From positions 1 through 51,039 of the forward strand of contig JACQYK010000015.1 of assembly GCA_016208255.1 (NCBI GenBank): a stretch of 51,039 nt of DNA, in the 5' to 3' direction. The translations under genes and the position numbers were made by a program. Under the pieces are notes generated by a model. The model worked only from the letters and a program-made list of their open reading frames with translations. It was not told where the DNA came from and did not search any database. Shown here one piece after another: positions 15,174 through 23,772 of this stretch (position 1 is its first letter; each line of letters starts with the position of its first letter). This DNA comes from Deltaproteobacteria bacterium. Lineage in GTDB: Bacteria; Desulfobacterota; RBG-13-43-22.

Positions 15174-15761
15174 TTCAACCTTTAGGAAGAACAAGGCGTC
15201 CTTCTCGACCATAAGAGTAGACAGCTCAAAAGGAGCATCAATTCTTTTGCCGTTCTTAACCACCGCCCGACATCCAGCCCAGAAATCCTTTTTTAATCCC
15301 CCGAGAAATCGATTGAGGTCTTCTCCCTTCAGCCAAATTCCTTTTGACAACAACCGGGGGCCCAATTCAGACACCAGAAGGTTGAAGAGCTTCAGGATGA
15401 TCCATCCTTCTTTTTGAGGAGAGACTTCATCGACCCGCGAAAAAGTAATCGCTTGGCGCAAAGAGGCAAAAGCCCCTCCCCGGCGCAGGGTGGCCCCCAC
15501 CAGACCGGGCATGGCCGCGGAAAGGGCCAGGGTGGACCCATCCCGGACTACCGCTTCTCCCAGATTATCCACGGCCTTACCGTCCAGAAAGATGGTTTGA
15601 ATCCTGTTTTCCAAATAGTCGAGAGGTATTTCCAATTGGAGAGAGAGAAAATCCTGAATATTTCCGCCCACCAGGGTTTTTATAATAATCCCTTGCTGAA
15701 ATAAGGGGAAAAAATAGGGGAGGCTGCTTTTCTTCACGGTCAGATTAAGCGTCTGTTCCAT
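15168..15761 (-). CDS. Conserved protein of unknown function downstream of AOR
   Basis: 197 residues with no family I recognise. No signal peptide, membrane segment or Cys motif. Readable features: FLDGKAVDNLGEAVVRDGSTLALSAAMPGLVGATLRRGGAFASLR in the middle, which is Gly-rich. It is transcribed in the same direction as the AOR gene and lies 170 bases after it, separated by a palindromic repeat. The ATG at 15761 is the natural start. A role in AOR function is possible by position only. Confidence 0.6.
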   Translation of the reverse strand: MEQTLNLTVKKSSLPYFFPLFQQGIIIKTLVGGNIQDFLSLQLEIPLDYLENRIQTIFLDGKAVDNLGEAVVRDGSTLALSAAMPGLVGATLRRGGAFASLRQAITFSRVDEVSPQKEGWIILKLFNLLVSELGPRLLSKGIWLKGEDLNRFLGGLKKDFWAGCRAVVKNGKRIDAPFELSTLMVEKDALFFLKVEL

Positions 15762-15780
15762 AGGTCATTAAAAAAAAACG

Positions 15781-15867
15781 GGCTATAGGCAAGAGGCACG
15801 AGGCTATAGGTAAAGAAAAACCAAGAAAGTCTTTTAACCTATTGCCCCTCGCCTATTGCCTATAGCC
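15781..15867. repeat. GGCTATAGGC-type inverted-repeat element, copy 1
   Basis: Left arm GGCTATAGGCAAGAGGCACG... (15781-15811) pairs imperfectly with the right arm ...CGCCTATTGCCTATAGCC (to 15867). Four further members are at 32580-32631, 39531-39661, 41885-41912 and 44024-44116. No ORF. Confidence 0.85.
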
Positions 15868-15869
15868 AC

Positions 15870-15927
15870 CAAATCTATTTTCCTGATTCATGGTGCCTGC
15901 AAAGGCGGGCATAAGCGTTTATTAAAT
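15870..15927. repeat. Modular palindromic repeat, modules a and b
   Basis: On the minus strand: TTATGCCCGCCTTTGCAGGC, then ACCATGAATCAGGAAAATAG. Same arrangement as 6650-6720. It could act as a terminator for the AOR gene but has no T-run. Confidence 0.55.
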
Positions 15928-15931
15928 ACTT

Positions 15932-17668
15932 CTACCAGTTAAAAACCTGGTCCAGTTCCTCATCCTTAACCTGAAAGGTGACATTGTGCGGCGCCAGCTT
16001 TTCTTTTTTGAAAAAATCCGGCAGGCGGTCCTGTTGGGCGGTAAAGCCGGCCCGGGTATTAAAATCCCTTTCGTTCTTAAGGATTGATTTTCCCAGGGCG
16101 GTCACATCATCGGCCGTCAGATTCAGTCCATAAAAGGCATTGATCATATCAATCAGAGCCTGAAAGGTTTCCGGTTGATCAAGGACGGCAAAGGCGACAA
16201 ACAGACACATACCGGTGGCATCGACCGCGGCTGTGGCGATTTGGAGATTTCGGGAAAGTTCCATTTGACCTTCCGGTTTGAGGGGATCCACCTGACCTCC
16301 GACATTCATAATATTGGCGGTTACGGCATAACCGGCCGTGTGATCGGCCCCCATAGGCGTTGTGGCATAGGTCACCCCGATACCCTGAACGGCCCGGGGA
16401 TCATAGGCCGGCATGGCCTGGCCTTTGACCACCGGGACCCGTTCCACACCGAAGACCTTGCCGGTCACCGCCGCCCCGCTGCCCAGAATTCGGCCCAAGG
16501 GAGTCCCGGCCCCCACTTCTTTGACCAGCTTGATGGCCCCCTGGGCGTCGCCGAACTTCAGCAGACCGGCTTCCATGGCCACCCCAATGGTCGCCCCCAT
16601 TTCGATAGTGTCTAATCCGAAATTGTCATCCAGAAAATCTATCTGGGCAATGGCATCCAGGTCATCGATGCCGCAATTTCCGCCATGAGCCCAGACCGTT
16701 TCATATTCCGGTTGCTTGGTCAGAAAATGTCCGTCCTTGTCATTATAGATCCCGGAACAGCGGATGATGCAGCCCCGGTGGCAGCCATGGGTGGCCAGCC
16801 CTCCCCGGGCGGTTTCCAATTCGGCCTGGGTTTCCCCGCTGATCTTGGCCGCCCCGGAAAACCGGCCTTCCTTGAAATTATAGGTCGGATAGCCGCCGGC
16901 TTCGTTCAGGATGTTGGTCAGGACATTCGTCCCATAAGCCGGCAGGCCCTGGCCGGTGACCGGGTGGCCCTGTAATCCTTTAACCCATGTTTTTGTGGCC
17001 TCTTTAAATTTTTCCGGATCCTTGGGTGAACGCATGGTCTTGCCGGTATCGTCCAGGACAATCACCTTGACCCCCTTGGCACCCATGACCGCCCCCACCC
17101 CGCCGCGGCCGGCGTGACGGGTGGGCCTCAGTTCCATGTCCGTACAGGCGATAGAGGCCGCGGCCAGCTTCATTTCTCCGGCCGGACCGATGGAGATGCA
17201 GGCGATCTTGTCCCCGTATTGGGCCTTCATTTTTTCGATCAGGTCGTAATTGGGGAGCCCTTTCAGGCTGTTGTCAGGTTCAATCCTGACGCCGTCCTTG
17301 TTGATAAGGATTTTGTAAAGGGTTTCATCCCTGGGTTTCCCCTCCAGGACGATGGCCGCATAACCCAGCCGGGCCAGGACCTGGGAGGGCTGGCCTCCGG
17401 CATTGGCCTCTTTGATCCCACCAGTCAGGGGGCTTTTACATCCCACTGAAATTCGACCGGACATAGCCGCCACGGTCCCGCTCAACAGGCCCGGGGCAAT
17501 CACTAATTTATTATCAGCCCCCAGGGGATGGCAGGTGGGAGGCACCTCCTTGGCTACGATAGCTGAAGTCATGGCCCGGCCTCCCAACCCGGCGTAATCT
17601 CCTACCGGACCCTCACTGAATTTTGGACCGCCTTCCGCCCCCATGTGGATCCTTAAAATTTTTTCCAT
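15932..17668 (-). CDS. Tungsten-type aldehyde:ferredoxin oxidoreductase (AOR family)
   Basis: A 578-residue cytoplasmic enzyme that oxidises aldehydes to acids (or reduces acids) with ferredoxin, using a tungsten or molybdenum bis-pyranopterin and one [4Fe-4S] cluster. Visible: the N-terminal YAGLGGRAM region, GRISVGCKSPLTGG, the cluster Cys C296-x3-C300-x3-C304 (CHRGCIIRC) with a later Cys in DATGMCLF, the pterin-binding WAHGGNCGIDDLD, and DPRAVQGIGVTYATTPMGADHTAGY. Length is close to the family's 600. ATG 17668 has a strong GGAGGT site. A MoaD-like sulfur carrier lies upstream on the same strand. The natural substrate is not shown by sequence. Confidence 0.93.
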   Translation of the reverse strand: MEKILRIHMGAEGGPKFSEGPVGDYAGLGGRAMTSAIVAKEVPPTCHPLGADNKLVIAPGLLSGTVAAMSGRISVGCKSPLTGGIKEANAGGQPSQVLARLGYAAIVLEGKPRDETLYKILINKDGVRIEPDNSLKGLPNYDLIEKMKAQYGDKIACISIGPAGEMKLAAASIACTDMELRPTRHAGRGGVGAVMGAKGVKVIVLDDTGKTMRSPKDPEKFKEATKTWVKGLQGHPVTGQGLPAYGTNVLTNILNEAGGYPTYNFKEGRFSGAAKISGETQAELETARGGLATHGCHRGCIIRCSGIYNDKDGHFLTKQPEYETVWAHGGNCGIDDLDAIAQIDFLDDNFGLDTIEMGATIGVAMEAGLLKFGDAQGAIKLVKEVGAGTPLGRILGSGAAVTGKVFGVERVPVVKGQAMPAYDPRAVQGIGVTYATTPMGADHTAGYAVTANIMNVGGQVDPLKPEGQMELSRNLQIATAAVDATGMCLFVAFAVLDQPETFQALIDMINAFYGLNLTADDVTALGKSILKNERDFNTRAGFTAQQDRLPDFFKKEKLAPHNVTFQVKDEELDQVFNW

Positions 17669-17737
17669 GGAGAACCTCCTTCTCGTTTAGAGTTAATCCT
17701 GAGAGATACAATGAATTTAAAAAAAATCACGCCTCAT

Positions 17738-18228
17738 ATTAAGGGTCTCATAATAGTCTTGACCTGAAAGAAAGGACTCATATTAAATGGGACCGGGGGT
17801 CTTCTTTTCTGGGGTTGTCCACCATAACGCCTAAAGCTTCTTTACCGGGCCAAATTTTGAACATTAATCCGAGAGCAGGCCTTCACCAATGCTGGAAACA
17901 GGTCGGTCAGCCGTTCGACTTTGTCGAACTGAAAGACGGCATCCCGTCAGACTCCCTCGGGGAGTCTGACCAAAAGATCGGCATAGCCGATCGGGAGGAT
18001 GCCGTATGCTGACCTAAAAGGAGGCTTCCTGCCCGCTCCCTTCGGGAGTCTCCCCAAGAGATCGGCATAGCCGATCGACCGGAAGCCGGGAGTGAATGCC
18101 CTGCACCTAATGAACTTGGCTATTGGGCCGGGATAGGGCTTTGGGTTGCCCTTTGGACAATCCCCAGAAAAGAAGACCCCCGGTCCCGAATGACCAAGTT
18201 ATGTCTATTCTATTTTGAGACCCTTAAT
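17738..18228. mobile_element. MITE-like element, copy 2, enlarged and nested
   Basis: The core 17789-18187 has perfect terminal arms, beginning GGGACCGGGGGTCTTCTTTT on the left and reverse-complemented at 18154-18187 with the same single extra A as in copy 1 (6785-7002). A further 13-bp inverted repeat, ATTAAGGGTCTCA (17738-17750) / TGAGACCCTTAAT (18216-18228), encloses it. The interior matches copy 1 but has been interrupted at about 17905-18085 by hairpin modules: GTTCGACTTTGTCGAAC, TCAGACTCCCTCGGGGAGTC, and GATCGGCATAGCCGATC twice. It separates the AOR gene from the MoaD-like gene. No ORF. Confidence 0.75.
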
Positions 18229-18333
18229 AATTACTTATGTTAATAATCATAGGAGGGAAAAATTTAATTTGTCAATATGTCATATTTGACATTAAGGATC
18301 GACGGACTCAAGAGGGAAAAGGACGGTTTTTAT

Positions 18334-18576
18334 TTAGCCCCCGGCCAGGGGCGGGAAAATACCCAATCGGTCTCCTTCTTTTAAAACCGCGGTTCCCTCG
18401 GCATGAATGCCGTTCAGGAAAATGATCTTAGGCTGTTCCCGGGGAATTTTTAAGCGGTCCAATAAGGCCTCAATGGTTGTCCCTTCTCCGACCTCCACCA
18501 GATTGGAAAAACCGGCGCCTTCAGGATCCGGCAGGAATTTGGTCAAAGAGGCAAAAAGGTTTAATTGAATTTTCAT
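18334..18576 (-). CDS. MoaD/ThiS-like sulfur carrier protein
   Basis: An 80-residue ubiquitin-like protein ending in Gly-Gly (FPPLAGG), the end that is adenylated and thiocarboxylated to deliver sulfur for molybdopterin/tungstopterin. Beta-grasp landmarks: LFASLTKFLP, IEALLDRLKIP, IFLNGIHAEG, LKEGDRLGIFPPLAGG. AOR genes often have such a dedicated MoaD-like partner, and this one is upstream of AOR on the same strand. The enlarged inverted-repeat element (about 490 bases) now lies between them and may have broken cotranscription. Confidence 0.88.
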   Translation of the reverse strand: MKIQLNLFASLTKFLPDPEGAGFSNLVEVGEGTTIEALLDRLKIPREQPKIIFLNGIHAEGTAVLKEGDRLGIFPPLAGG

Positions 18577-18762
18577 GAGATCTGAGCCTTTTTAAGATTT
18601 ATATCTTATTTTATTATTCTATTACTTTCTTCTTTCGAGATCAATTTTTTTGCATTTGGCGAATAAAAACATTATAGTTCTTTAAAAGAATGGCTTAAAC
18701 CCTTCGCCAAGGAATCGGGGCCTGGATTAAAAAAAGTAGTCAAAAGGGGAAATGGATATCAA

Positions 18763-19026
18763 ATGTTGCCAAAAGCATTGATACCGGTCTGGTTTTTTTT
18801 GCTTATTTTTTTTGGGGCCAACTCCCTAATCGGCGATGTCCAAAAGATGCTACTCCCTCCTCCATCGGATACCCGGGAAGAACGCGATCAAAATGAACCC
18901 CAAGCCTCCTCCTCCGATTCCCCCGTTTCTGCTTCAATGATCCCCTCAAACGAAAAAGCCGCAGACTCCGGCCCTTTTACCCCGCCTCCTCTTCAGATTC
19001 AAGAAAGCTTTGGCCCCGGAGGCTGA
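18763..19026 (+). CDS. Possible small exported or membrane-anchored protein
   Basis: 87 residues with a hydrophobic N-terminus (ALIPVWFFLLIFFGANSLIG) and a Pro/Ser/Glu-rich, disordered C-terminal half. No family recognised. The only start is ATG 18763, with a weak purine-rich site (AAAGGGGAAA) 14 bases upstream. Followed by a small G/C hairpin (CCCCCCGTCGGGAGGG, about 19041-19057). The frame may be chance. Confidence 0.35.
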   Translation: MLPKALIPVWFFLLIFFGANSLIGDVQKMLLPPPSDTREERDQNEPQASSSDSPVSASMIPSNEKAADSGPFTPPPLQIQESFGPGG

Positions 19027-19115
19027 AGCTAAGCTAACCCCCCCGTCGGGAGGGCTAAAACTTATCAAAAGAATTCATCTTTTCTGTTTCCCTTAATCAA
19101 GGCCTGTTTTTTGGG

Positions 19116-19144
19116 TTGACAGGTATACCACATTGTGACATAAC
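19116..19144 (+). promoter_or_regulatory. Candidate promoter of the HTH gene
   Basis: TTGACA (19116-19121), a 17-base spacer and CATAAC (19139-19144). A GTATAC palindrome in the spacer and TTGTGACA could be an autoregulatory site. Confidence 0.4.
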
Positions 19145-19188
19145 AACTGTAAGGAAATTAATGGGCCACTTTTTTAACGAGTCTTGAT

Positions 19189-19569
19189 ATGGACAGTAAA
19201 AAATTTGCTTTTTACCGAAAGAAGCTCGGGTTGACCCAAAAGGAGATAGCCCAACTTCTATTAACTTCGGTCAAAACCATACACAGCTACGAACAGGGAT
19301 GGCGCAATATTCCAGAAAACATTGAGCGCCAGATCTATTTTTTGATTTCCGGCCAAAAAACCGGCAAAGGGAATACCCAGCCCTGCTGGGTACAAAGATC
19401 CTGCCCTCCGGAAATGAAAAAACAATGTCCGGCCTGGAAATTTAAAGCCGGCCATTTATGCTGGTTTATAACGGGTACCCTTTGTCAAGGGTTGGTTCAC
19501 CCCAGTTGGAGCGAAAAAATCAAACATTGCCGAAACTGCAAGATATTTAAACCTGTTTTGGATTTCTAA
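19189..19569 (+). CDS. XRE-type HTH protein with two-CW metal/redox domain
   Basis: 126 residues. Residues 5-52 are a Cro/CI helix-turn-helix (YRKKLGLTQKEIAQLLLTSVKTIHSYEQG). Residues 64-120 hold C66-W, C72-P, C80-P-A-W, C91-W, C99, C114-x-x-C117, the repeated C-W pattern called a two-CW domain, likely to bind zinc or an Fe-S cluster. This combination recurs in Desulfobacterota; targets are unknown to me. It stands just before the methionine genes, so metabolic or redox control of these is conceivable but unproven. Confidence 0.8.
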   Translation: MDSKKFAFYRKKLGLTQKEIAQLLLTSVKTIHSYEQGWRNIPENIERQIYFLISGQKTGKGNTQPCWVQRSCPPEMKKQCPAWKFKAGHLCWFITGTLCQGLVHPSWSEKIKHCRNCKIFKPVLDF

Positions 19570-19589
19570 TTTCGGATTCAGGAAAAAAC

Positions 19590-19690
19590 AGTCATGCCAC
19601 GCGGTGGCGTGGCACAACCATACGGTCAGCCTATCGGCTCCCCCTTAAAGGGAGCCTCTTCGAAAGCTCGTCGAAGACGAGCGGAGTCCT
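19590..19690. repeat. Palindromic repeat forming the 5' end of metY
   Basis: GCCACGCGGTGGCGTGGC, then GGCTCCCCCTTAAAGGGAGCC (19636-19656) and GCTCGTCGAAGACGAGC (19666-19682): the same order as the cluster at 4195-4278. The first 30 codons of the metY frame are read from it. Confidence 0.8.
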
Positions 19691-20883
19691 GGGAAGGGGC
19701 CACCCTGCCCCCTATCTTCCAAACCGCTTCACACTTTCATCCGACAGCAGAGAGTTTAAGTCAGACCTTTGCCGGGCAAACGACCGATCATATTTACCTG
19801 CGCTTGTCCAATCCCACCAACCGGATTCTGGAAAACAAATTAGCCTTGCTCGAAGGCGGCCGGGAGGCCATAGCCATGTCCTCCGGCATGGCCGCAGTAG
19901 CCAATACCTGTCTGGCTTTGCTTCGGGCCGGAGATGAGTTCGTCACCGGGAATTCCCTGTTCATGTCCACCTATGTGCTTTTTACCAAGGTGTTTTCCAA
20001 ATACAACTTGACCGCCCGGATGGTGGAACCAACCGATGTCAAAGCCCTGGCCGAGGCCATCAACGAAAAAACCCGGTTTGTCTTTATGGAAACCATCGGC
20101 AATCCCAAACTGGATATCCCGGACCTCCGGCAGATCGCTCAAATAGCCCATCAGGAAGGGATCCCTTTGATCGTGGACAACACCCTGGCGACTCCCTACC
20201 TCTGCCGCCCTTTTGACCTCGGTACCGACGTTGTCCTCCACTCCACCACCAAATATCTAAGCGGCCATGGGGCGGTCGTCGGGGGTATCGTTATCGACAG
20301 GGGGGGATTTGACTGGTCTCAAGGGCGTTTCCCGGATTTTAAACCCTTTATCGACCGCAAAGGTCCTCTGGCCCTTCTGGACAAAATCTGGCGGGAACAT
20401 CACATCAACTTCGGGACAACCCAGTCTCCTTTTCATGCCTATCTGACCATGCTCGGCCTCGATACCCTGGCTCTGCGTATGGAACGCATAATGAAAAATG
20501 CCTCCTTGTTAGCCGGGTACTTGAGAGGAAGGTCCGAAGTCGCCTGGGTCAATTATCCCGGGTTCAAAGAACACCCCTCCCAGACCACCGCCGCCAGACA
20601 ATTTCAAGACAAAGGGTTCGGAGGCATGATCACCTTCGGACTTAAGGATCAGGCGGCCTGCTTTAAATTTATTTCCGGATTGAGGTTGATTTACCATTTG
20701 GCCAATCTGGGGGACTGCAAGACCCTGGTGATCCACCCGGCCTCCTCCCAATATGTTTCCTTCGATGAGGGGACCAGGCAAGATCTGGGGATTAGGTCGG
20801 ATATGATCCGGCTCTCGGTCGGGATTGAGGATGTTGAGGATCTTTATGAGGATCTGGAACAGGCTTTAAAGGCAGGTGACTAA
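19594..20883 (+). CDS. metY: O-acetylhomoserine sulfhydrylase-type PLP enzyme (MetY family)
   Basis: 429 residues of the Cys/Met-metabolism PLP family, making homocysteine from O-acetylhomoserine and sulfide. Landmarks: ATLPPIFQTASHF, YLRLSNPTNRILENKLALLEGG, SSGMAA, VDNTLATPYLCRP and the PLP lysine K220 in LHSTTKYLSGHG; C-terminal MIRLSVGIEDVEDL. It is followed by metX and metW, which supports MetY over a gamma-lyase. Odd: residues 1-30 (MPRGGVAQPYGQPIGSPLKG...) come from a palindromic repeat, and the usual N-terminal TLxVHxG segment is missing. The catalytic core is intact, so it may still work. Confidence 0.88.
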   Translation: MPRGGVAQPYGQPIGSPLKGASSKARRRRAESWEGATLPPIFQTASHFHPTAESLSQTFAGQTTDHIYLRLSNPTNRILENKLALLEGGREAIAMSSGMAAVANTCLALLRAGDEFVTGNSLFMSTYVLFTKVFSKYNLTARMVEPTDVKALAEAINEKTRFVFMETIGNPKLDIPDLRQIAQIAHQEGIPLIVDNTLATPYLCRPFDLGTDVVLHSTTKYLSGHGAVVGGIVIDRGGFDWSQGRFPDFKPFIDRKGPLALLDKIWREHHINFGTTQSPFHAYLTMLGLDTLALRMERIMKNASLLAGYLRGRSEVAWVNYPGFKEHPSQTTAARQFQDKGFGGMITFGLKDQAACFKFISGLRLIYHLANLGDCKTLVIHPASSQYVSFDEGTRQDLGIRSDMIRLSVGIEDVEDLYEDLEQALKAGD

Positions 20884-21038
20884 CCCGGACAAGCCGGAAT
20901 TTGAAAATGCAAATCGCAAATCGCAAATTTAGGGAAAACTGATCCTGTCCCTTTTTTGTCGGGAAATCGCTCGGAACGCACCCTGAGCTTTAAAAACTTT
21001 GGACGTTGAACTCTGAACTTTGAACGTTCTTTTCTATT

Positions 21039-22199
21039 ATGAGCGAATACATAGAAAATGATCCCCAGGGGATATCGGTGGGATTGGTGGAGAAAAAATC
21101 CTTCGTTTTTGCCGAACCTCCTCAGGAGATGGTTCTGGATTGCGGGACCCGGCTGGGACCCATAACCTTGGCTTACGAGACCTATGGCCGGTTTAAGGGA
21201 AATAACGCTGTCCTGATCCTCCATGCCCTTTCCGGGGATTCCCATGCCGCCGGCTATTACTCCCCGGAGGATCCCAAGCCCGGCTGGTGGGACAACATGA
21301 TCGGTCCGGGCAAGGGAATCGATACCGACAAATATTTCGTCATCTGCTCCAATATCCTGGGCAGTTGCCTGGGTTCCACCGGGCCTTCCTCCGTCAATCC
21401 CCTGACCGGCCGGGCTTATGGGCTGGACTTTCCGGTAGTGACCATAGGCGATATGGTCATGGCTCAAAAAAAACTCCTGGATCACCTCGGGGTTGAAAAA
21501 CTCCTCTCGGTTGTCGGAGGATCCATCGGGGGGATGCAGGTCCTGGAATGGGCGGTCCGCTTTCCGGAAACGGTTTCTTCGGCCATCCCCCTGGCCACAA
21601 CCACCAAGCATTCGGCCCTGGCTATCGCCTTCAATGAAGTGGCCAGGCAATCAATCATGGCTGATCCCCATTGGAACGGAGGGGCATATTATAGCGGAGC
21701 CAAACCCGCACTGGGCCTGGCCGTGGCCCGGATGATCGGACACATCACCTATCTGTCCGATGAATCCATGCGCCTCAAATTCGGCCGCCGGCTTCAGGAT
21801 AAAAATGATTTTTCCTATAACTTCGACGCCGATTTTCAGGTGGAGAGCTACCTTCGGTACCAGGGAGCTAAATTTGTGGAACGGTTCGACGCCAACTCCT
21901 TCCTCTATATTACCAAGGCCGCTGACTATTTTGACCTGGGGCTTCAACACGGAGATGGATCGACCGTTCGGGCCTTTTCTAAAAGCCGGGCCAAATTCCT
22001 GGCGGTCTCCTTTACCTCCGATTGGCTTTATCCCACGTATCAATCCAAAGCCATCGTCCGGGCCTTGAAAAAAAACGGGCTGGACGTCAGCTTCTGCGAG
22101 ATTGAAGCCGATTGGGGGCATGACGCCTTCCTTCTGCCCAGCGAACGATTGACCACCTTGATCAGGGGATTTTTAGACCGTGCCTACCGTGAATTTTAA
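21039..22199 (+). CDS. metX: Homoserine O-acetyltransferase
   Basis: 386-residue alpha/beta-hydrolase fold enzyme that activates homoserine with acetyl-CoA in methionine synthesis. Visible: LAYETYGR, HALSGDSHAAG, SNILGSCLGSTGPSS, the nucleophile elbow with S162 (GGSIGGMQVLEWA), Asp in TSDWLYP (about 326) and His in GHDAFLLP (about 360). Full length for the family. Upstream 20884-21038 holds short iterations (GCAAATCGCAAATCGCAAAT; GAACTCTGAACTTTGAAC) but no SAM riboswitch that I could recognise. The 3' end overlaps metW by 20 bases. Confidence 0.93.
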   Translation: MSEYIENDPQGISVGLVEKKSFVFAEPPQEMVLDCGTRLGPITLAYETYGRFKGNNAVLILHALSGDSHAAGYYSPEDPKPGWWDNMIGPGKGIDTDKYFVICSNILGSCLGSTGPSSVNPLTGRAYGLDFPVVTIGDMVMAQKKLLDHLGVEKLLSVVGGSIGGMQVLEWAVRFPETVSSAIPLATTTKHSALAIAFNEVARQSIMADPHWNGGAYYSGAKPALGLAVARMIGHITYLSDESMRLKFGRRLQDKNDFSYNFDADFQVESYLRYQGAKFVERFDANSFLYITKAADYFDLGLQHGDGSTVRAFSKSRAKFLAVSFTSDWLYPTYQSKAIVRALKKNGLDVSFCEIEADWGHDAFLLPSERLTTLIRGFLDRAYREF

Positions 22200-22806
22200 A
22201 AACAACGGGATTCGTTTTGACCTCCAGCTGATCGCCTCCTGGATCGAGCCGGGGGCCAAAGTCCTGGATCTGGGCTGCGGGGATGGAAACCTGCTTGATT
22301 ATCTAAAAAAGCACAAGCAGGTGGAAGGAACCGGGATAGAAAAAGAAGAAGAAAAAGTAACCGTCTGCATTGCCAAAGGTCTATCGGTCCTCCAGGGAGA
22401 TATCAATGCCGAGGTACTCGATTTTCAGGACCAGGCCTTTGATTATGTAATCCTGAGTCAAACCCTTCAGCAGGTTTTTGAACCGGACCAACTGATCCAA
22501 TCCATGCTGCGCGTAGGGCATCATGGAATTGTCAGTTTCCCCAATTTCAGCCACTGGCAGGTGCGACTGCAGTTAATGACCCGGGGTTATGCTCCGGTCA
22601 CTCCGCAACTTCCCTATCAGTGGTATGACACCCCGAATATTCGAGTCATTACCCTTAAGGATTTTATCCGTTTTTCAAAACAGGTCGGGTTTCAGATTAC
22701 CAGATCGGCGGCCATCAATACCAAGGATCGGGATAAAAGAGGCCGGCTGATCACCTTTCTCCCCAATTTTCGGGCGACCTACGGAATTTTTCAAATCAGG
22801 CATTAA
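22180..22806 (+). CDS. metW: MetW methyltransferase-like protein
   Basis: 208 residues with a SAM-binding Rossmann signature (VLDLGCGDGNLLDYL), then VILSQTLQQVFEPDQLI and SFPNFSHWQVRLQLMTRGYAPVTPQLPYQWYDTPNIRVIT, which is diagnostic of MetW. MetW acts together with MetX in homoserine acetylation in many proteobacteria. GTG start at 22180 overlaps the metX end, giving tight coupling. 22807-22908 has no gene. Confidence 0.92.
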   Translation: MPTVNFKNNGIRFDLQLIASWIEPGAKVLDLGCGDGNLLDYLKKHKQVEGTGIEKEEEKVTVCIAKGLSVLQGDINAEVLDFQDQAFDYVILSQTLQQVFEPDQLIQSMLRVGHHGIVSFPNFSHWQVRLQLMTRGYAPVTPQLPYQWYDTPNIRVITLKDFIRFSKQVGFQITRSAAINTKDRDKRGRLITFLPNFRATYGIFQIRH

Positions 22807-22908
22807 GGTCTTCAGGCCGGAGCTTTAAAGCAGTGAGCTGCCGTCGATCAGGAGGAATTCACCGGGATGTTTTAGGGCGAGAATTTCCGAGGAATCGAGA
22901 ATACAAGA

Positions 22909-23772
22909 TTAGGGATTTAACAGCGCATTGAAATGTGGCTGATGTTCTTCATCGATCCCAAGGTCAGAGGGCTCCAGTCCAAGGCACAAACCCAGCATTT
23001 GGGGATAAAGAAGGGACGGCAGAGTTTCTCCGGCCCGATCCCTTATGGTAAAATCCTTCCGGGCCCGTTCAAACTGAATCTGGCAGTGGGTGCAGGCCGC
23101 ACATAAATAATCAGCTCCGGCCTGCTTGGCATTCACCATTTTGTTACCGGTAAGTCGGACCGATACTTCCTGGTTCTTATCCCACAAGGGCTCACCACAA
23201 CATTGAAGCCTCAGAGACCAATCCACGGGCTTAGCACCGGTCACGGCAATAAGTTTCTCAAATTTGGTCGGCTTGACAGGATCGTCGAATTGAACAACAT
23301 CGTGAGGACGCAGGATATGGCATCCATAATGAGCGGCCACTTTCAGCGTCTGAAAAGGGTTGGTGACTTTCTTCTGGATTGCTTCCAATCCAATATCTTC
23401 ATAGAGAATATTCAAAAAATGCTTAATCTCCACCCCTTCCACGTATCGTAGACCTTCCTGTTGAAGCATTCCGTTAATTTCTTCTCGCAACTCCCTATGT
23501 TCCCTTAATAAAAGGTCTGCATAGCGCAAAGTTCCGTAGCAACACTTACAGAGACAAACCAAAGGAAATCCTTTTCTTCCGGCCAGGGAGAGATTGCGAG
23601 CCGAGGAAAACAAAAAAGCCTTGAAGTCCAGAAAGCGGATCGGATATCCACAGCAGTTAAGTTCAAGGGGCTCTATTTCAACATTGAATTCCTTTAAAAT
23701 GAGACGGCTGGCGACTTCATTATAGGGAGCATAATAAGGGACTTTGCAGCCGGGAAATAAAAGTATTCTCAT
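22909..23772 (-). CDS. HdrB-like protein (two CCG domains)
   Basis: 287 residues of the heterodisulfide reductase subunit B / DsrK / GlpC CCG family. Two Cys-rich domains are visible: ...LNCCGYPIRF...CLCKCCYGTL and ...HYGCHILRP...LQCCGEPLWD...CAACTHCQIQF. Each CX(n)CCGX(m)CxxC motif can bind a non-cubane [4Fe-4S] cluster and handle a thiol or disulfide. ATG 23772 overlaps the stop of the HdrC-like gene by four bases (ATGA) and has a GGAGGAGG site. Probably the catalytic partner of that membrane protein. The substrate could be a heterodisulfide or another thiol/sulfur compound; the sequence does not decide. Confidence 0.87.
   Translation of the reverse strand: MRILLFPGCKVPYYAPYNEVASRLILKEFNVEIEPLELNCCGYPIRFLDFKAFLFSSARNLSLAGRKGFPLVCLCKCCYGTLRYADLLLREHRELREEINGMLQQEGLRYVEGVEIKHFLNILYEDIGLEAIQKKVTNPFQTLKVAAHYGCHILRPHDVVQFDDPVKPTKFEKLIAVTGAKPVDWSLRLQCCGEPLWDKNQEVSVRLTGNKMVNAKQAGADYLCAACTHCQIQFERARKDFTIRDRAGETLPSLLYPQMLGLCLGLEPSDLGIDEEHQPHFNALLNP

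Noticed and set aside
16175-16615. 146-residue plus-strand ORF within the AOR gene
   Set aside because: Antisense to a well-conserved enzyme with Fe-S and pterin motifs; a shadow frame.
20884-21038. SAM riboswitch before metX
   Set aside because: No recognisable SAM-I, SAM-II or SAM/SAH fold; only short iterated motifs (GCAAATC, GAACTTT).
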